Source: an uncultured SAR86 cluster bacterium (GTDB taxonomy: Bacteria; Pseudomonadota; Gammaproteobacteria; Magnimaribacterales; Magnimaribacteraceae). Taken from it: 64,000 nt of DNA. The position numbers were made by a program, and so were the translations under genes. A model generated the notes under the pieces. The model was not told the origin of the DNA. It saw only the letters and a program-made list of their open reading frames with translations, and did not search any database. How positions within the stretch are numbered: position 1 is the stretch's first letter; each line of letters opens with the position of its first letter. Location of the stretch: assembly GCA_902532675.1 (NCBI GenBank), contig CACAIY010000003.1, forward strand, positions 36,321 to 100,320, given 5' to 3'. Below, piece after piece: positions 18,696 to 28,796 of this stretch.

Positions 18696-19545
18696 GCTTA
18701 AAGATTTAGTTAAAAGTTTTAAAGAAAATGGTTTCGTGACCGTTCCTGATGTTTTTAGCTCATCGGAAATAGAATTTTACAGAGAAGTCATTAAAGATGC
18801 CATCAGGGAAAGAAAACAGAATGATTTAAGGACCTTGAAGGATAAAAGTGAGTATGAACAATCCTTTATCCAATGCCAAAATCTATGGGAAGATTATCCT
18901 GTCATAAGAAAGCTTACCTTTGATCAAAGGTTGGGTGAAATTGCCTCTGCTTTACTGGGTGTTAGTAAGTTAAGAGTTTGGCATGACCAAGCTTTAGTTA
19001 AAGAAGCAGGAGGAAGAGAAACTGACCCTCATCATGATCAGCCTTATTGGCCCATTAAAGAAACTAATACTATTACTGCATGGATTCCCTTTTGCGATGT
19101 GTCAGAAAAGAACGGTCAAATGGGGTTCTATCCTGGGTCGCATAAGGTTCAAGAAAGCCAATTTATAAATATATTTTCAGGAAAAGTCGATGATTCAGAG
19201 CTTATAGATATTCCTCAAATAAAAGACATCAAAGTAGATTATCAGGATCTAAAGTTGGGGGATGTATCTTTTCATCACGGTTTAACTTTCCATAGAGCTA
19301 AATCAAATGATTCAAGTGAAGATAGAATGGTTCATACAGTTATCTTCTTTGAAGATGGAAGCAAAAGGGGAGATGATAAATTTCACTTTAGTGTAGATAG
19401 GCCTGGTATCGAAGTAGGTCAGGTCATTAAGAGTGACGTAACGCCATTAGCTTACCCTATAAAGAATATTCCTAATGCTCCAAAGGATAAAATATCTGAT
19501 GATTACCTAGGTTATAAGATGTTAGGCCTTTTGCCAAAAGATTAA
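18694..19545 (+). CDS. Phytanoyl-CoA dioxygenase family protein
   Basis: PHHDQPYWPIKETNTITAWIPFCDV and HHGLTFHRAKSNDSSEDRMVHT; internal ATG 18694 preferred over the track start at 18664 because the latter overlaps the dsbD-like start by 32 nt. Confidence 0.88.
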   Translation: MLKDLVKSFKENGFVTVPDVFSSSEIEFYREVIKDAIRERKQNDLRTLKDKSEYEQSFIQCQNLWEDYPVIRKLTFDQRLGEIASALLGVSKLRVWHDQALVKEAGGRETDPHHDQPYWPIKETNTITAWIPFCDVSEKNGQMGFYPGSHKVQESQFINIFSGKVDDSELIDIPQIKDIKVDYQDLKLGDVSFHHGLTFHRAKSNDSSEDRMVHTVIFFEDGSKRGDDKFHFSVDRPGIEVGQVIKSDVTPLAYPIKNIPNAPKDKISDDYLGYKMLGLLPKD

Positions 19546-20306
19546 AGGTTTTCTATTGCAGACCTTACTAACTTAGTCCAAACCTCATACCCTTTTGCAT
19601 TTATATGAAGACCGTCTTCTACAAATAATGTTGGGTCTGCTTTTCCTTCATTAGTAAGCATCGGGTCCCAAACATTTACATAAGTTAATAAATCATCTTC
19701 TGCAGCAAGATTCGAGATTAAGTTATTAAATTCCTTTTCTTCTTTAATTAAATACTCTCTAGCTATTGTGGGCTTAACCCCAATAACAATTAACTTAGTT
19801 CCGGTTAATTCCTTTTTTACCATCGAGTAAAACGTTTCAAAGTCACTAAAAGTTTCAGCAGGAGACTTTAGTGCTGCCAAGTCATTAGTGCCGCAAAAGA
19901 AAACAATGGCTTTAGGATTATAATTTCTTACTACTTCATTAAAGTGATAATTAACATGCGCTATATGAGCTCCTCCAAATCCTCTATTTAAAACTGAATG
20001 CGGAGCCATGTCTTCTTTAAGACTACTCCAGAATCTAATACTAGAACTTCCTGTAAATAAAATTAAGTTTTTAGGAGGGGAAGTAGCTTTATCTTTTTCT
20101 TTAAATTCATCTATAGCCCCTTGATAAAAATCCTCTTTACTCCAGGCATCTAAATAAATAGCAGTTTTCTTTATTTCTGCATAAGACATTTCTACATTAT
20201 TTTTAGCTGCTTGAGCTTCTATCTTGTCCTCTAAATCACTAATAGAGTTTGAGCATGCTGTAGTAGCTAAAAAAATAAGTAATAATATGCTTGTAAGTTT
20301 TTTCAT
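19542..20306 (-). CDS. SGNH/GDSL-family lipoprotein hydrolase
   Basis: Lipobox ATTACSN; NLILFTGSSSIRFW, NRGFGGAHIAHV, FCGTNDLA, DGLHINAKGYEVW SGNH blocks. Confidence 0.88.
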   Translation of the reverse strand: MKKLTSILLLIFLATTACSNSISDLEDKIEAQAAKNNVEMSYAEIKKTAIYLDAWSKEDFYQGAIDEFKEKDKATSPPKNLILFTGSSSIRFWSSLKEDMAPHSVLNRGFGGAHIAHVNYHFNEVVRNYNPKAIVFFCGTNDLAALKSPAETFSDFETFYSMVKKELTGTKLIVIGVKPTIAREYLIKEEKEFNNLISNLAAEDDLLTYVNVWDPMLTNEGKADPTLFVEDGLHINAKGYEVWTKLVRSAIENL

Positions 20307-20873
20307 TTAAGCATTTCCAAAATCTGGACTAATCATCCTAACATCATACCCCATGAATTTAGATAACTCTTCCATCTGTCTTCTTGGGTCTGGGTTAAAA
20401 ATAACATCTTTATTTTCAGGTATAACCACCCATGCATTCTCTATAAGTTCAGTCTCTAGTTGATTAACGCCCCAACCGGAATAGCCTAAAGTCATTAGAT
20501 AGTTCTCAGGTCCTTCACAATTAGCAATAGATTGAATGGCATCTTCTGAAGTACTTAAAGATATGTCTTTTGATACTTCCATTGTTGAGTCCCATTTTTT
20601 TTCAGAAGAATGCAAAATAAAAATAGCTCCCGGATTAACTGGACCACCCATATAAACATTTCCTTCTGCTCTAGAATTTTCTACGATTTTCATGCTATTA
20701 AATAGATCCTTGAGCTTAAGATTTAAAGGTCTATTTATAATTAGTCCAAGTGCTCCCAAATCACCATGATCGCAAATATATAAGAGAGAATCGGTAAAAT
20801 AGGAAGGTTCCTGCTCGCTGGGAGAAAAATATAAAAGGTTACCTTTTACCGAGTCTTGAGAAGGTTCTGTCAT
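20307..20873 (-). CDS. YqgE/AlgH family protein
   Basis: GALGLIINRPLNLKLKDLF, VYMGGPVNPGAIFILHS, LGYSGWGVNQLETELIENAWVV. Confidence 0.93.
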   Translation of the reverse strand: MTEPSQDSVKGNLLYFSPSEQEPSYFTDSLLYICDHGDLGALGLIINRPLNLKLKDLFNSMKIVENSRAEGNVYMGGPVNPGAIFILHSSEKKWDSTMEVSKDISLSTSEDAIQSIANCEGPENYLMTLGYSGWGVNQLETELIENAWVVIPENKDVIFNPDPRRQMEELSKFMGYDVRMISPDFGNA

Positions 20874-20894
20874 TACTAAGCAAAGTATAAAACT

Positions 20895-21443
20895 TTAATG
20901 CCCCTTTGATAAATATTGGTTATAGAAATAAAAGGCACAAATTACCAAAGCATGTTCGATTTCTCCTTTTTCAATCAATAAAGGAATCTCATCTATGGGT
21001 TTTTTTAATATTTCTATATCTTCCATGCCATCTAATTTTTGTTCTTCAGTCTGACATACATCCAAAGCAAGATAGGAATAGGTATGGTTAGACATCAGGG
21101 CAGGGTTGGGTTCAACTCTACCAATCTCTATGACTTTAGAGCTGGTATAGCCTGTTTCTTCAGAGAGTTCTCTAATAGCAGCATCTATGGGTTTTTCTCC
21201 TTCATCTACCATTCCTCCTGGAACCTCTAGGCAAAGTTTCTCAGTCCCAAATCGATGCTGATTAATTAGAATAACTTCATTATTTTTTGTTATAGGGATA
21301 ATGTTTACCCAATTTGGGGTATCAATTACCCAAACAGGGTGTTCCGATTTTTTCTTCGGCGAAATAACTCGATCTTCTCTTAATTTAAAGATCTTGTTTT
21401 CAATTAAAAATTTCGAGGAAACCTTATCCCAATTCTTGATCAT
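20895..21443 (-). CDS. NUDIX hydrolase (ADP-ribose pyrophosphatase-like)
   Basis: Nudix box GGMVDEGEKPIDAAIRELSEETGY. Confidence 0.92.
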   Translation of the reverse strand: MIKNWDKVSSKFLIENKIFKLREDRVISPKKKSEHPVWVIDTPNWVNIIPITKNNEVILINQHRFGTEKLCLEVPGGMVDEGEKPIDAAIRELSEETGYTSSKVIEIGRVEPNPALMSNHTYSYLALDVCQTEEQKLDGMEDIEILKKPIDEIPLLIEKGEIEHALVICAFYFYNQYLSKGH

Positions 21444-21510
21444 AAACTTGTATTTGCCTTTTCAGAAATAGATAATATCACCATAATATTAACTTTTTAT
21501 AGGATAAAAA

Positions 21511-22269
21511 ATGTCAAGACATCAAGCATTAGATACATTCGGTAGATCTGGTAACCCAGTAATGGGAAATAAATTTGATGGGGATGCTCAATTCAGAGAT
21601 ATGCCTATTTCACAAAAAATGACCTTGGAAGGCACTGTCAATAAAACAGGAATACTATTACTGCTTTGTTTTGCAACAGCAGCCGTTAGCTGGAATATAC
21701 CTAACCCTATATTGATGTTTACTGGAATGGGTGTAGGTTTGATTGCAGCTATTATTACTATCTTTAAGCCTACTATGGCTTCTTCTACTGCTCCCGTGTA
21801 TGCATTAGCTCAAGGATTGTTTTTAGGTGGAATAACAGTTATGTTTGAAGCTCAATACCCAGGCATAGCCATACAAGCCATCGGCCTGACTTTTGGTACT
21901 CTCGCGTCTTTATTGGTTTGCTATAAAACAGGAATCATTAAACCCACTGAGAATTTTAGACTCATGATAGTTAGCGCTACAGCAGGAATAGCTCTTTTAT
22001 ATATGGTTAATATCCTTATGACTATGTTTGGAGGAGGAAGCGGAATAGGCTTTATACATTCGAATGGACTAATGGGCATAGGCTTTAGTTTATTTGTTGT
22101 TGGTATTGCCGCCCTTAATTTAGTTTTAGATTTTGATTTTATAGAACAAGGTTCTGAGAATGGTCTACCAAAGCATATGGAATGGTTCGGAGCTTTCAGC
22201 CTCATGGTGACTTTAGTTTGGCTTTATTTAGAAATACTTAGATTGCTTGCAAAAATTAGAAGTAATTAA
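21511..22269 (+). CDS. Bax inhibitor-1/YccA family membrane protein
   Basis: Multi-TM; YALAQGLFLGGITVMFE, LNLVLDFDFIEQGSENGLPKHMEWFGAFSLMVTLVWLYLEILRLL. Confidence 0.92.
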   Translation: MSRHQALDTFGRSGNPVMGNKFDGDAQFRDMPISQKMTLEGTVNKTGILLLLCFATAAVSWNIPNPILMFTGMGVGLIAAIITIFKPTMASSTAPVYALAQGLFLGGITVMFEAQYPGIAIQAIGLTFGTLASLLVCYKTGIIKPTENFRLMIVSATAGIALLYMVNILMTMFGGGSGIGFIHSNGLMGIGFSLFVVGIAALNLVLDFDFIEQGSENGLPKHMEWFGAFSLMVTLVWLYLEILRLLAKIRSN

Positions 22270-22482
22270 GTGGATCTAAACACTATTTTCTTTGGAGGAT
22301 TAGCTCTAGTTTCCTTAGCAGCTTTCTTTTATTTAGGTAAATTCAAAGCGTCTAAAGCTCAAACAGAAAGAGATGATCGAATTACTTGGTCAAAAAGAAG
22401 TTTTAGTTTTAGAAGCTGCTTAACAATTGCCTTGGGTATCTTTTTAATATTCTTTTTTCTTAGTTATTTAGGCTATAACTAA
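22270..22482 (+). CDS. Small two-TM membrane protein (70 aa), GTG start
   Basis: Begins directly after the preceding stop codon; two hydrophobic segments. Confidence 0.5.
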   Translation: MDLNTIFFGGLALVSLAAFFYLGKFKASKAQTERDDRITWSKRSFSFRSCLTIALGIFLIFFFLSYLGYN

Positions 22483-22483
22483 A

Positions 22484-23617
22484 TTACATAGCATCTAAAA
22501 AAAGCTTTTCCCATTCTTCTTTAGAGGGAAGTCTAGGTGTAGTAGCATTGCTTGGATCAGTCATAGAGTGCTCAACAAGATCTGGAATCATTGCTTCACT
22601 CACGCCCATGTCTTTTAACCCAGAAGGTAGACCTATTTCTTGATTTAACTTTTCAATCTCTTTAGCTAAATCGGTTGATTCAGGCTTACCCATTGCTCTT
22701 GCAATCTTTGAATATTTATCCTCTACGTGGTCTTTATTGAATCGGAGTATGGTAGGAAGAATAACCCCATTGAGGGTTCCATGATGTAATCTTAATTCTT
22801 GATCCGCACCTAAAGCATGACTCATGGAATGAACCGCTCCAAGACCTTTAGAAAATGCCATCGCTCCTTCAGTTGAAGCCATCATCATATTCCATCTAGC
22901 ATCTTTATCATTTCCATCTTTAACCGCTTTTTTAAGATTTTCTCCCCTTATGACTCTTTCTACGCCATCCAAGCCAACAGCCTCAGCAGGGGGATCAATA
23001 ACAGGAGACATTATTGCTTCTATGCAATGAGTTAAAGCATCCATTCCTGATCCAGCTGTAAGTATTGGCGGCAATCCAATCGTTAATTCAGGATCACATA
23101 TAGCTGCTGCAGGCCTTAAGTGCTCGCTGGCTAAGATTAATTTCCTTCCATCATTCATGATGATTACAGCACCAGATGAAACTTCACTTCCAGTTCCCGA
23201 AGTAGTAGGTATAGCGATCATAGGTATTGTTTTTTGTATTTTCTCCAAGCCGCCTTCATTAATAGAATAATCAACTACTTTGCCTTCATGATTGGCCATT
23301 AAAGCTACAGATTTTCCCAAATCTAAACTAGACCCACCCCCGAAACCAATAACACCATCACAACCCTGTGTTTTATATATCTCTAAGGCGTTTTCTACTG
23401 CCTCTTCCGTAGGGTTGGCAGGAGTTTGGTCATAAAATGATGGAGTTATTTCATTGGATAGCTGATTTCTTAGCTGGTCAATCATACCTATTTCTGCAAG
23501 ACCAGGGTCGGTGCAAATTAAAGGTTTCTTTATACCTAGATTCACTAAAACAACCGAGATTTCTTTTATAGCACCGTGGTCAAAATAAGGTCTATTGCTG
23601 TAAGCTAATTGAGTCAT
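22484..23617 (-). CDS. Iron-containing alcohol dehydrogenase
   Basis: GVIGFGGGSSLDLGKSVA, TTSGTGSEVS, AGSGMDALTHCIEA, GLGAVHSMSHALGA. Confidence 0.93.
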   Translation of the reverse strand: MTQLAYSNRPYFDHGAIKEISVVLVNLGIKKPLICTDPGLAEIGMIDQLRNQLSNEITPSFYDQTPANPTEEAVENALEIYKTQGCDGVIGFGGGSSLDLGKSVALMANHEGKVVDYSINEGGLEKIQKTIPMIAIPTTSGTGSEVSSGAVIIMNDGRKLILASEHLRPAAAICDPELTIGLPPILTAGSGMDALTHCIEAIMSPVIDPPAEAVGLDGVERVIRGENLKKAVKDGNDKDARWNMMMASTEGAMAFSKGLGAVHSMSHALGADQELRLHHGTLNGVILPTILRFNKDHVEDKYSKIARAMGKPESTDLAKEIEKLNQEIGLPSGLKDMGVSEAMIPDLVEHSMTDPSNATTPRLPSKEEWEKLFLDAM

Positions 23618-23686
23618 AAGATTAAAGTCATTATATCTATCTTTTGATACTTACAAAAAATTAAAGAAAGCATATACTTCTTGATA

Positions 23687-24142
23687 ATGAAAATCCTTGA
23701 AGACTCAAAATCCATTCGTTTGAAGATAATGGATTTCCTGTCTAGAAGAGAGCATTCTTCAAAAGAGATTTTTAAAAAATTATCTCCTAGAGTTGAATCC
23801 AAAGAACTTCTTGAAGAAGAGATAGAAAAATTAAAAGCTGATGGTTTATTAAGTGATGAAAGGTTTGCTGAGAGTTATTTTCAAAGTAGAAAAAATAGAG
23901 GTTACGGACCGCTGAGAATTAGAAACGAATTAAAACAACGAGGTGTGGGAGATCAAATCTTTTATCCGTTATCTAATGAGATTGAGTGGTCAGATTTTGC
24001 TTTAGAAGCTTTAAGAAAGAAAGTAAGCGGGGATATGCCTACTGAAACTAAAGACATCCTAAAATTAAAAAGGTTTTTAAATTACAGAGGCTTCGATTTC
24101 CAAGATATTGATAAAGCTTTTCAAATTATAAAAAGTGAATAA
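23687..24142 (+). CDS. recX: Regulatory protein RecX
   Basis: LLSDERFAESYFQSRKNRGYGPLRIRNELKQRGV; ATG at 23687 preferred over the track start at 23681. Confidence 0.85.
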   Translation: MKILEDSKSIRLKIMDFLSRREHSSKEIFKKLSPRVESKELLEEEIEKLKADGLLSDERFAESYFQSRKNRGYGPLRIRNELKQRGVGDQIFYPLSNEIEWSDFALEALRKKVSGDMPTETKDILKLKRFLNYRGFDFQDIDKAFQIIKSE

Positions 24143-24188
24143 GGTCATTAAATTTTATTATTAATAAACTATACTTCTATAGCAAACA

Positions 24189-25835
24189 ATGAGTTATCAA
24201 GTACTAGCAAGAAAATGGAGACCAAAAGATTTTTCTGAGGTTGTTGGGCAAGAACATGTCGTTCAAGCTCTAGCTAACGCCCTTGATCAAAATAAAATTC
24301 ATCAGGCTTACGTCTTAAGTGGCACTAGAGGGGTAGGGAAGACCACTATCGCAAGGATTTTATCAAAAAGCTTAAATTGTGAAGTTGGACTAGATTCTAA
24401 ACCGTGCCATGAATGCTCAACTTGTGAATCTATAACAGACGGAAGTTTTATGGACTTTCAAGAAATTGATGCAGCTTCAAGTAGGGGTGTGGATGACACT
24501 AAACAGTTATTAGAGACAGTTATGCACATGCCTAGCTCATCTAGGTACAAAGTATATTTGCTGGATGAAGTGCACATGCTCTCTACACAAAGCTTTAATA
24601 TGCTTTTAAAAACTTTAGAAGAACCTCCAGAACACGTAATTTTTATTCTAGCTACTACCTTACCTGAAAAAATACCAGCAACAGTTCTTTCTAGGTGCTT
24701 GCAATTTAATCTTAAGAATTTAACCCCCAGTCAACTTGATGAAAGATTAAGTTTTATTCTGAAAGAGGAAAAAATTAAGTTTGAAACTCAAGCTGTAGAA
24801 CAAATATGCAGGGCAGGACGAGGCAGCTTAAGAGACTGCTTAACTATAGCAGATCAGGCTATTGCCTATTGTAATGGCAACTTAACCGATCAAGGTATAG
24901 CTCAAATGTTAGGCACACTTCCTTTTGATCATGTTAATTCGCTTTTATCTTCTATAGCTAAAAAGGATGCTGTTGGACTTCTGCAATCTTTAAAAGAAAT
25001 TTCTCAGATGAGCGTAGATTATTTAAGACTGATGGATCTAATTCTAGAAACTATACAGTTAATAACTTTTACTCAGGTATCAGAAGATGTTTTAGATGAA
25101 ACAGAAATTAGAAGAAGTGACCTCAAAGAACTTGCAGATATCTTATCTGAAGATGATCTCCAGGTACTTTACCAAATAGGTCTACTTGCAAAAAGAGATA
25201 TGGAAATAGCACCAAGCTTATCTAGTGGTTTTGAGATGGCCTTGTTAAGAATGGTCTCTTTTTTACCCGGTGAAATAAAAGAAACTAAAAAAAAAGTTGA
25301 AAAAGTAATTAATAAAAATACTTTAGAAAAGGAAGTAAAGGTTTCTTCTAAGGAAGATACAACTCCAATAGAAGACAAGTTAATTACAGATACATCAGAA
25401 TCAGAAAAGCAAAAAAAACACACCGGAAATAAAAAGAAATTAAGTCTATCTATAGATCAGTGGAATACTGTTTTTACTAACTTGGATCTTGATGCTGGAA
25501 CCAAACAGTTAGCATCTCATTGTTCTTTTATAAAATCTGATGATTCAGTTATCTATCTATCCATGCCTGAAGAAAAATTAAACTTATTTAATGGAAAACA
25601 TAGGCAAGAATTACAGGAAAAGTTATCCGATTATCTAAAAGAAGATTGCAATATCTTTTTAGAAGAAGGAGAACATAATGAGGACTCCCCAAATCAAATA
25701 AAAGCAAAAGAAAAAAGAAAAATACAAGATGATGCAGAGAAAGCTATTAAAGATGATCCTAAGGTAAAAAAAATAATAGAAGAATTTGGAGCCAAAATAA
25801 TTGAGTCAACTGTTGAATCAAGAAAATCAGAATGA
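24189..25835 (+). CDS. dnaX: DNA polymerase III subunit gamma/tau
   Basis: MSYQVLARKWRPKDFSEVVGQEHVVQAL, SGTRGVGKTTIARI, CxxC zinc module, LLDEVHMLSTQSFNMLLKTLEEPPEHVIFILATT. Confidence 0.96.
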   Translation: MSYQVLARKWRPKDFSEVVGQEHVVQALANALDQNKIHQAYVLSGTRGVGKTTIARILSKSLNCEVGLDSKPCHECSTCESITDGSFMDFQEIDAASSRGVDDTKQLLETVMHMPSSSRYKVYLLDEVHMLSTQSFNMLLKTLEEPPEHVIFILATTLPEKIPATVLSRCLQFNLKNLTPSQLDERLSFILKEEKIKFETQAVEQICRAGRGSLRDCLTIADQAIAYCNGNLTDQGIAQMLGTLPFDHVNSLLSSIAKKDAVGLLQSLKEISQMSVDYLRLMDLILETIQLITFTQVSEDVLDETEIRRSDLKELADILSEDDLQVLYQIGLLAKRDMEIAPSLSSGFEMALLRMVSFLPGEIKETKKKVEKVINKNTLEKEVKVSSKEDTTPIEDKLITDTSESEKQKKHTGNKKKLSLSIDQWNTVFTNLDLDAGTKQLASHCSFIKSDDSVIYLSMPEEKLNLFNGKHRQELQEKLSDYLKEDCNIFLEEGEHNEDSPNQIKAKEKRKIQDDAEKAIKDDPKVKKIIEEFGAKIIESTVESRKSE

Positions 25836-26449
25836 GTAAAGTTAGCCCTCTTGTCGACGGCTTAATTGAAGCTATGCAGTGCTTACCAGGGGTTGGACCT
25901 AAGTCGGCCCAAAGAATGGTTTTACATTTATTAGAAAGGAATAGAGATGGCGGGATTATGTTAGCAGATATAATGGCTAAGGCGATTGAAGGCGTCGGTA
26001 AGTGTAAGAAATGCAGAATATTTACTGAAAGTGAATTTTGTTCTATATGTTCGAACGAGAAGAGAGATAAAAGCTTTATATGTGTTGTTGAATCTGTCTC
26101 TGATGTTTTTGCAATCGAGCAAAGCAATCAATTTAATGGTAACTACTTCATCTTACATGGACATTTATCTCCTATAGATGACATAGGCCCTGAGGAATTG
26201 GCTTTAGATAAATTGTTTAACCTGGCAAAGTCTGAAGAGGTAAAAGAATTAATATTAGCAACAAATTCTACGCTAGAAGGGGAGACAACTTCCCATTATA
26301 TATATGATTATCTTAAAGATTTAGAGGACTTGAAGTTAACTAAACTGGCTCAAGGGGTCCCACTTGGCGGTGAGTTAGAATATGTTGATAGAGGTACAAT
26401 TATGCATGCTTTTAGTGGTAGAGTAGAGTTAAAAGATTTGTCAAAATGA
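25832..26449 (+). CDS. recR: Recombination protein RecR
   Basis: CLPGVGPKSAQRMVLHLLERN, zinc finger, Toprim segment, GGELEYVDRGTIMHAFSGR. Confidence 0.95.
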   Translation: MSKVSPLVDGLIEAMQCLPGVGPKSAQRMVLHLLERNRDGGIMLADIMAKAIEGVGKCKKCRIFTESEFCSICSNEKRDKSFICVVESVSDVFAIEQSNQFNGNYFILHGHLSPIDDIGPEELALDKLFNLAKSEEVKELILATNSTLEGETTSHYIYDYLKDLEDLKLTKLAQGVPLGGELEYVDRGTIMHAFSGRVELKDLSK

Positions 26450-26862
26450 AAGTTTTTATAGGAATACTTTTAGCAACAATCGTTAATTTCTTAATGGGAG
26501 TGTTGGGACTATATCTTGCAACTTCAACTTTCGTAATAGGTCTTGCACCCAATAATATAAATAGTCTTGAATTATCTACCTTTGATTACATTTTTAGTTT
26601 CTTTTTAAAGTTCTTTGTCATTCTTGTTTTAACTTGGATACTTTATAAAGTTATGCCTTTATTAGACAAACCTAGAAAAAGAGTACTGTTCATCTTTTTC
26701 TTAGGTAGTATTTTTGCTCTATATAATGAAGTGGATTTATTTTGGTCGGATGTAGATTATCTTTGGAGTACTTTAGTAATAATTGCCGAATCAATTAACT
26801 GGTTAATTACAGCATATATACTTTCAAGATTTATTAAGCCTAGGCACTTAGGAGCTCTTTAA
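26446..26862 (+). CDS. Multi-TM membrane protein of unknown function
   Basis: ATGA-coupled to recR; about four hydrophobic helices. Confidence 0.7.
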   Translation: MKVFIGILLATIVNFLMGVLGLYLATSTFVIGLAPNNINSLELSTFDYIFSFFLKFFVILVLTWILYKVMPLLDKPRKRVLFIFFLGSIFALYNEVDLFWSDVDYLWSTLVIIAESINWLITAYILSRFIKPRHLGAL

Positions 26863-28154
26863 GATTCATTAAATAAATCTAAGGCTGCTCCTGTCATCGC
26901 TTTTACTCCTGTTTCTATAGTAGGTTCTGGGTCAGGTAAAAATAAATCAGAATGTAGTGAAGGAAGGACGATGTCTTCTCTTATAGCTTTTTCATATATT
27001 TTTTTATTTACAGCACCAAGCCAAAATAGAGCAGTTGGAATAATAGGTTCCACTCTTCCAAACATGCCAAAGTCTTCCCCGCCCATAACCGGCGAAACTT
27101 TCTTCACATTATTTTTACCTAAAGTTTTCTCAAAACTTTCTTTAAGCTTCTCTACCAATTGGGGATTATTAAAAACTGCTGGCGTATATTCATCTTTGAG
27201 AGTAACTGTTGGATAGAGTTCTTCTGGTAATCCAGCTGCAATTGCAGTTCCTCTAACTATTCTCTTAATTGAAGAAATAGTTGTATTTCTAACTTCATCT
27301 GTATAAGAACGAAGGGTTAATTGAAGCTTTACTTCGTTAGGTATTACATTATGTTTGGTTCCTCCATGTATTGAGCCAACTGTTACAACTGCTGGGTCAG
27401 TAGGAGCAATTTGCCGACTAACTATGGTTTGTAATTGAGAGATTATTTGAGCAGATAAAACAATAGGATCCTTAGTCGTATGAGGATAGGCTCCGTGACC
27501 ACCTAAACCTTTTACTGTAATGTCCACCGTATCAACATTGGCCATAGCCCATCCAGGTAAATATCCAACTTTTCCAGCTTCCATGCCTGAACTAACATGC
27601 AACGCAAGATTAAAATCAGGTCTTGGAAATCTAGTGAAAAGTCCATCTTTAATCATATTTCTGGCTCCTCCACTTACCTCTTCTGCAGGTTCGAGGATGA
27701 GTATTAAGGTACCGCTCCAATCAGACTTATTTTCTATAAGTTGTTGCGCCGCTCCTATGAGTACTGTCATATGAACATCATGCCCGCACGCGTGCATGGT
27801 GAAGACTTCTTGCCCTTCATCATTTAACGTCTTTGTTCTGCTAGCGTAACTTGCACCTGTCTTTTCTTCAACAGGCAGTCCATCCATATCAGCTCTTAAC
27901 ATTAGGGTTTTTCCTTCACCATTCTTTAATACGGCTACAACACCATTCCCCCCAACATTATTTGTTACTTCATAACCTAACCCTTCAAGGATTAGAGATA
28001 ACTTTTTTGACGTTTCAAATTCTTTATAAGAAAGCTCAGGATTTCTATGTAAATCTTTATACAATTCTAAAAGATTAATATCTGAATTGCTGTTAGTGAA
28101 AGCAGAGGCAGAAAATAAAGCTATTAAAAGTAATTTAAATAATTTCTTATTCAT
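26859..28154 (-). CDS. Exported M20 family amidohydrolase
   Basis: LYKDLHRNPELSYKEFET, LRADMDGLPVEEKTG, MHACGHDVHMTVLIGAA, ILEPAEEVSGGARNMI, VMGGEDFG; N-terminal signal peptide. Confidence 0.93.
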   Translation of the reverse strand: MNKKLFKLLLIALFSASAFTNSNSDINLLELYKDLHRNPELSYKEFETSKKLSLILEGLGYEVTNNVGGNGVVAVLKNGEGKTLMLRADMDGLPVEEKTGASYASRTKTLNDEGQEVFTMHACGHDVHMTVLIGAAQQLIENKSDWSGTLILILEPAEEVSGGARNMIKDGLFTRFPRPDFNLALHVSSGMEAGKVGYLPGWAMANVDTVDITVKGLGGHGAYPHTTKDPIVLSAQIISQLQTIVSRQIAPTDPAVVTVGSIHGGTKHNVIPNEVKLQLTLRSYTDEVRNTTISSIKRIVRGTAIAAGLPEELYPTVTLKDEYTPAVFNNPQLVEKLKESFEKTLGKNNVKKVSPVMGGEDFGMFGRVEPIIPTALFWLGAVNKKIYEKAIREDIVLPSLHSDLFLPDPEPTIETGVKAMTGAALDLFNES

Positions 28155-28226
28155 AAAAATATATGTTTTTTTAAAATGTTCCAGAAAGTATCATACCTTA
28201 ACTAGTAAGTATAAAAATTATAATTA

Positions 28227-28796
28227 ATGAGCATCAAATCTGATAAGTGGATAAGAAAAATGGCCGAAGATCATAAATTGATTGAGCCCTTTGAAGCCGG
28301 TCAGATCAGGAAAGACGAAAAAGAAAATAGGCTTATTTCATACGGTACCTCTTCTTACGGTTACGATGTTAGATGTTCAAATGAGTTTAAGGTATTTACT
28401 AATATTCATTCAGCAACTGTAGACCCTAAGAATTTTGATGAAAATAGTTTTGTAGACGTTGTTGATGATGTTTGCGTCATACCTCCAAATTCTTTTGCGC
28501 TCGCAAGTACTATAGAATATTTTAAGATTCCCAGAAACGTATTAACGATATGCCTTGGTAAATCAACCTATGCCAGATGCGGGATCATAGTTAATGTTAC
28601 ACCTTTAGAGCCAGAGTGGGAGGGTCATGTAACTTTGGAGTTTTCAAACACCACCAGCCTTCCAGCAAAAATATATGCAAATGAAGGCGTAGCCCAAATG
28701 CTTTTCTTAGAATCCGATGAAGAGTGTGAAGTAAGTTATAAAGATAGAGGCGGGAAGTATCAAGGTCAAAAGGGAGTAACTTTACCTAAAGCTTAG
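28227..28796 (+). CDS. dcd: dCTP deaminase
   Basis: [72 protein letters not shown]. Confidence 0.96.
   Translation: MSIKSDKWIRKMAEDHKLIEPFEAGQIRKDEKENRLISYGTSSYGYDVRCSNEFKVFTNIHSATVDPKNFDENSFVDVVDDVCVIPPNSFALASTIEYFKIPRNVLTICLGKSTYARCGIIVNVTPLEPEWEGHVTLEFSNTTSLPAKIYANEGVAQMLFLESDEECEVSYKDRGGKYQGQKGVTLPKA

Noticed and set aside
25169-26177. ORFs 25169-25423 (-), 25759-26127 (-) and 25986-26177 (+)
   Set aside because: Overlap dnaX/recR in other frames with no family signal.
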